The position numbers and the translations under genes are program-made. From positions 1 to 7,280 of the forward strand of contig JACQEA010000492.1 of NCBI GenBank assembly GCA_016200825.1: 7,280 nt of DNA, read 5' to 3'. Shown here one piece after another: positions 5,452-7,280 of the stretch (positions within the stretch are counted from its first letter, which is position 1; each line of letters opens with the position of its first letter). This stretch comes from Chloroflexota bacterium (GTDB taxonomy: Bacteria > Chloroflexota > Anaerolineae > UBA4142). The notes beneath the pieces are model-generated. The model did no database searches, had not been told where the DNA came from, and saw only the letters and a list, made by a program, of their open reading frames with translations.

Positions 5452-5465
5452 AGAACATCGGTTCT
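5452..5465 (+). promoter_or_regulatory. LexA operator (SOS box) 2
   Basis: AGAACATCGGTTCT has perfect 5-bp arms around 4 nt and the same core as operator 1. The centres are 31 bp apart, about three helical turns, so two LexA dimers would sit on the same DNA face. It lies a few bases past the expected transcription start. Confidence 0.88.
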
Positions 5466-5478
5466 GGACTTGCCGATT

Positions 5479-5486
5479 AGAGGAGG
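5479..5486 (+). promoter_or_regulatory. Ribosome binding site of lexA (decides the start)
   Basis: AGAGGAGG ends 4 nt before the ATG at 5491; the shorter pairing AGAGG is 7 nt away. It selects this ATG over in-frame codons further upstream, which lie in the terminator and the promoter. Confidence 0.88.
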
Positions 5487-5490
5487 AATA

Positions 5491-6144
5491 ATGTTGCACT
5501 CAGAAATCCAGCAACATGAAATTCGGATTTGGAAATTTATCGCGCGCTATATTTTCGCAAATGGCGGTCGTTCGCCAACCATTCGCGAAATCGCGCGAGC
5601 GCTGGGGATTCGATCAACCGATCACGTGGCGCGCGATTTAAAGAAACTGGTTGACGCCAAGCGCATTCAAATTATTCGCGGCATCTCACGTGGAATTCGT
5701 CTCTTGAAGAATCCATTTGAAACCGCGACGACTTCTCTTCCCATTCTCGGCACCATTCATGCCGGCGATGCAATGATGACTATTGAGCAAACGTTACCCA
5801 TCGAGTGGAAAGAAATCGCGCGGGCTGTGATTGGGAATGCCGCGAATGTTTATCTTTTGCGCGTCAAGGGCGATTCGATGATTGACGCGCTGGTGAATGA
5901 CGGCGATCTCGTTGTGATGCAACTAACACCCGTCGCGGAAAATGGCGAGATGGTTGCCGCGTGGATCAAAAGCAAACAAGCGATGACTTTGAAAAGATAT
6001 TTTCGCGAAGGCAATTGGGTGAAGTTAAAAGCAGAAAATCCAACGATCCATTTGCCGCCTTATCCGGCAAAAGATGTCGAGGTTCAAGGCAAAGTTTTGT
6101 GCATCATTCGGAAATCGAATGGCAAAGTGATAAAGCCAACTTAG
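5491..6144 (+). CDS. lexA: SOS-response repressor LexA
   Basis: This 217-aa repressor has an N-terminal winged helix-turn-helix (residues about 5-72; SPTIREIARALGI at 28-40 and SRGIRLL at 66-72) and a C-terminal S24 autoprotease domain. The cleavage bond is Ala91-Gly92 (in HAGD). The catalytic serine is Ser129 in GDSM and the catalytic lysine is Lys168 in TLKR, so the self-cleavage machinery is complete. RecA bound to single-stranded DNA triggers cleavage and opens the SOS regulon. The start is set by AGAGGAGG; the frame is open further upstream but only through promoter and terminator DNA. Two operators in its own promoter show autoregulation. It is followed after 16 nt by a Cys-rich gene and then an FtsK-type gene, which should share the promoter and so be SOS-induced. 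Confidence 0.97.
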   Translation: MLHSEIQQHEIRIWKFIARYIFANGGRSPTIREIARALGIRSTDHVARDLKKLVDAKRIQIIRGISRGIRLLKNPFETATTSLPILGTIHAGDAMMTIEQTLPIEWKEIARAVIGNAANVYLLRVKGDSMIDALVNDGDLVVMQLTPVAENGEMVAAWIKSKQAMTLKRYFREGNWVKLKAENPTIHLPPYPAKDVEVQGKVLCIIRKSNGKVIKPT

Positions 6145-6160
6145 GTACAGGAAACTCAAC

Positions 6161-6796
6161 GTGAATCTCAAGCCCTGCCCGTTCCGTCAAGTAGACAATG
6201 AGGGACGTATCCTCTGCGACAAAATCAAAACCGGCGACCGCGAAGTCTCGCCCAATATTTGCCGCGTGTGCCCAATTAACGCGATCAATTGCGCGCACTT
6301 GCGCGCAACACTCGACCATCGCGCGCGTCTGCCGATCACGGTCCGTTACGGTAATGGCAGAACTGAAATCTGGGACGACGTTGAACCATCCATCGCGCTC
6401 GAACGCGCGGCGTGTTCCGCTAAAGTAATCCCGATCAGTTCTCCGCGCGATTGCGCGGGATGCGTGTTGAGACAACCGATGATTACTGCGATCGAAACGA
6501 GACAACCAATAATAATTCAAAGACCAATTTCAAACCGCGCGCCGCGCGTTGTGCCTGCAATCGCCGCGATTGATTCCGCGCAACCGATTATACCCGCGCC
6601 CGTGAGCAACGATGAACCGCGCAAGAATTTGGTTGCGCAAAAAATTAGTCAATTGCAAGAATGGCTGACCAAACAAAAAACTGCGCCCACAAACAATCGC
6701 GTGGAAGAAGAAAGCGCAATACCGTTAGCCGTTGGCGCGACGCGCGTGGCGACCATCGCGCGCGGTGAAGAAAAACGCGTGGGTTGGACGGATTGA
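6161..6796 (+). CDS. Unrecognised Cys-rich protein in the lexA operon
   Basis: This 211-aa protein belongs to no family I can name. Eight cysteines all fall in the first half: C6, C19, C34, C37, C44, C85, C98 and C101, including CRVC (34-37) and CAGC (98-101), both C-x2-C pairs suited to zinc or an iron-sulfur cluster. The block ICRVCPINAINCAHLRATL (33-51) looks strongly constrained. Residues 105-155 are a low-complexity linker with repeated QPII/RPISN/APVSN motifs, and 156-173 (LVAQKISQLQEWLTKQKT) is a likely amphipathic helix. No signal peptide or membrane segment is seen. The start is GTG at 6161, with AGGA (6149-6152) 8 nt upstream. It lies 16 nt after lexA and 1 nt before the ftsK-like gene, so co-transcription and coupling to the translocase are expected. 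A DNA-related adaptor or redox role is only a guess. Confidence 0.82.
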   Translation: MNLKPCPFRQVDNEGRILCDKIKTGDREVSPNICRVCPINAINCAHLRATLDHRARLPITVRYGNGRTEIWDDVEPSIALERAACSAKVIPISSPRDCAGCVLRQPMITAIETRQPIIIQRPISNRAPRVVPAIAAIDSAQPIIPAPVSNDEPRKNLVAQKISQLQEWLTKQKTAPTNNRVEEESAIPLAVGATRVATIARGEEKRVGWTD

Positions 6797-6797
6797 C

Positions 6798-7280
6798 ATG
6801 GAACGCAAAATTTTAAATTTCCAAGCTGACAAAATCGAAATGATTCTCGCCGCGCACAAAGCGCCGGCGCGCGTGTGGGGCGGACGTTTAACTGCGCGCA
6901 CGATCCAATTTCATATCGCGCCCGCCGCGAATACAAAAATCGCCAAAGTCGAATCGCTCTCAAATGAAATCGCGCTCGCGTTGGGCGTCAACGCCGCGCG
7001 CGTCACGCGCACCGACGGCACGCTCTCAGTTGAGATTCCGCGCGCGGAAGCAAAATTTGTTGCATTCGCGGATTTGAAAACGCGCTTGAACGCGGATGAC
7101 GCGTTGTGCCGCGCGCTCGCGCAAGCCGGCACCGCGATCTTGGGTTTGGATGCGGAAGGTGTGCCATTACTATTGCGAATGTCATCGCCGGATGTCGCGC
7201 ACTGTTTGATCGCTGGCACAACGGGCAGCGGAAAAACTGAATTGCTGCGCGCGATCATCGCGTCGTTCGTTCAACATCAA
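6798..7280 (+). CDS. FtsK/SpoIIIE-type DNA translocase, N-terminal part, cut by right edge
   Basis: 161 codons are present; the rest lies beyond the window. Residues 28-82 (GGRLTARTIQFHIAP, then a SLSNEIALALGV helix, then VEIPRAE) resemble the alpha domain that precedes the motor in FtsK/SpoIIIE. LIAGTTGSGKTELLR (137-151) is the Walker A loop, with GTTGSGKT at 140-147, and is very close to the family's AGTTGSGKS form. Walker B, the arginine finger and any gamma (KOPS/SRS-reading) domain would be downstream. These proteins pump double-stranded DNA as hexameric rings. Unlike cell-division FtsK, there are no membrane helices before the alpha domain, so this looks soluble. ATG at 6798 follows the upstream TGA by one base, which favours translational coupling. 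Its place behind lexA suggests damage-induced expression. A symbol is withheld because it may not be the division protein. Confidence 0.9.
   Translation, partial: MERKILNFQADKIEMILAAHKAPARVWGGRLTARTIQFHIAPAANTKIAKVESLSNEIALALGVNAARVTRTDGTLSVEIPRAEAKFVAFADLKTRLNADDALCRALAQAGTAILGLDAEGVPLLLRMSSPDVAHCLIAGTTGSGKTELLRAIIASFVQHQ

Noticed and set aside
5302..5490. Longer lexA from ATG at 5302
   Set aside because: It would be read through the rpsT terminator, the lexA promoter and both operators; ATG at 5491 has a strong binding site.
6104..6963. Minus-strand frames opposite the Cys-rich and ftsK-like genes
   Set aside because: They are antisense shadows; the plus-strand genes are joined by tight spacing and show motifs.
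1..7280. tRNA or rRNA genes, insertion sequences with a transposase, phage attachment sites
   Set aside because: I looked on both strands by eye and saw none; short RNA genes could still be missed without a covariance search.

Overview
The window reads as ordinary chromosomal DNA from a bacterium of moderate GC content, most likely a member of Chloroflexota (Anaerolineae-like). That placement is inference. It rests on the gene set and order, a LexA operator of the form GAAC-N4-GTTC, the RF1 sequence style, and a Cys-rich protein plus FtsK-type translocase following lexA. No rRNA or other phylogenetic marker is present to confirm it. Base use is distinctive: Ala is mostly GCG and Arg mostly CGC, so GCGC/CGCG runs appear on nearly every line in both coding strands and between genes.

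Left half (1-4866, all minus strand). Five genes are transcribed leftward and probably as one unit: murJ (lipid II flippase), prfA (RF1), prmC (the methyltransferase that modifies RF1), tsaC (threonylcarbamoyl-AMP synthase for tRNA t6A) and the N-terminal 207 codons of a family-4 glycosyltransferase that runs off the left edge. murJ/prfA overlap by 11 nt and prfA/prmC by 8 nt. The theme is translation fidelity and cell envelope. murJ appears to be expressed as a leaderless mRNA from an extended -10 promoter whose predicted start coincides with the GTG codon.

Middle (4867-5490). This holds a divergent promoter region, then rpsT (ribosomal protein S20, TTG start) on the plus strand with its own promoter, strong RBS and strong intrinsic terminator. 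A second promoter region follows, for lexA.

Right half (5414-7280, plus strand). lexA has a near-consensus sigma-70-type promoter carrying two LexA operators, one filling the -35/-10 spacer and one just past the -10. It is followed closely by an unrecognised 211-aa protein with eight cysteines and, one base later, by the start of an FtsK/SpoIIIE-type DNA translocase without N-terminal membrane segments (cut by the right edge). This looks like an autoregulated SOS operon combining the repressor, a possible metal-binding protein and a DNA pump.

The most unusual feature is repeat DNA inside or at the ends of genes. A 131-bp palindromic element with 11-bp perfect terminal inverted repeats is read in frame through the glycosyltransferase. 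Heptamer repeats encode an extra stretch in the central linker of MurJ and the last residues of RF1. Octamer repeats form the end of tsaC and fill the gap in front of the glycosyltransferase gene.
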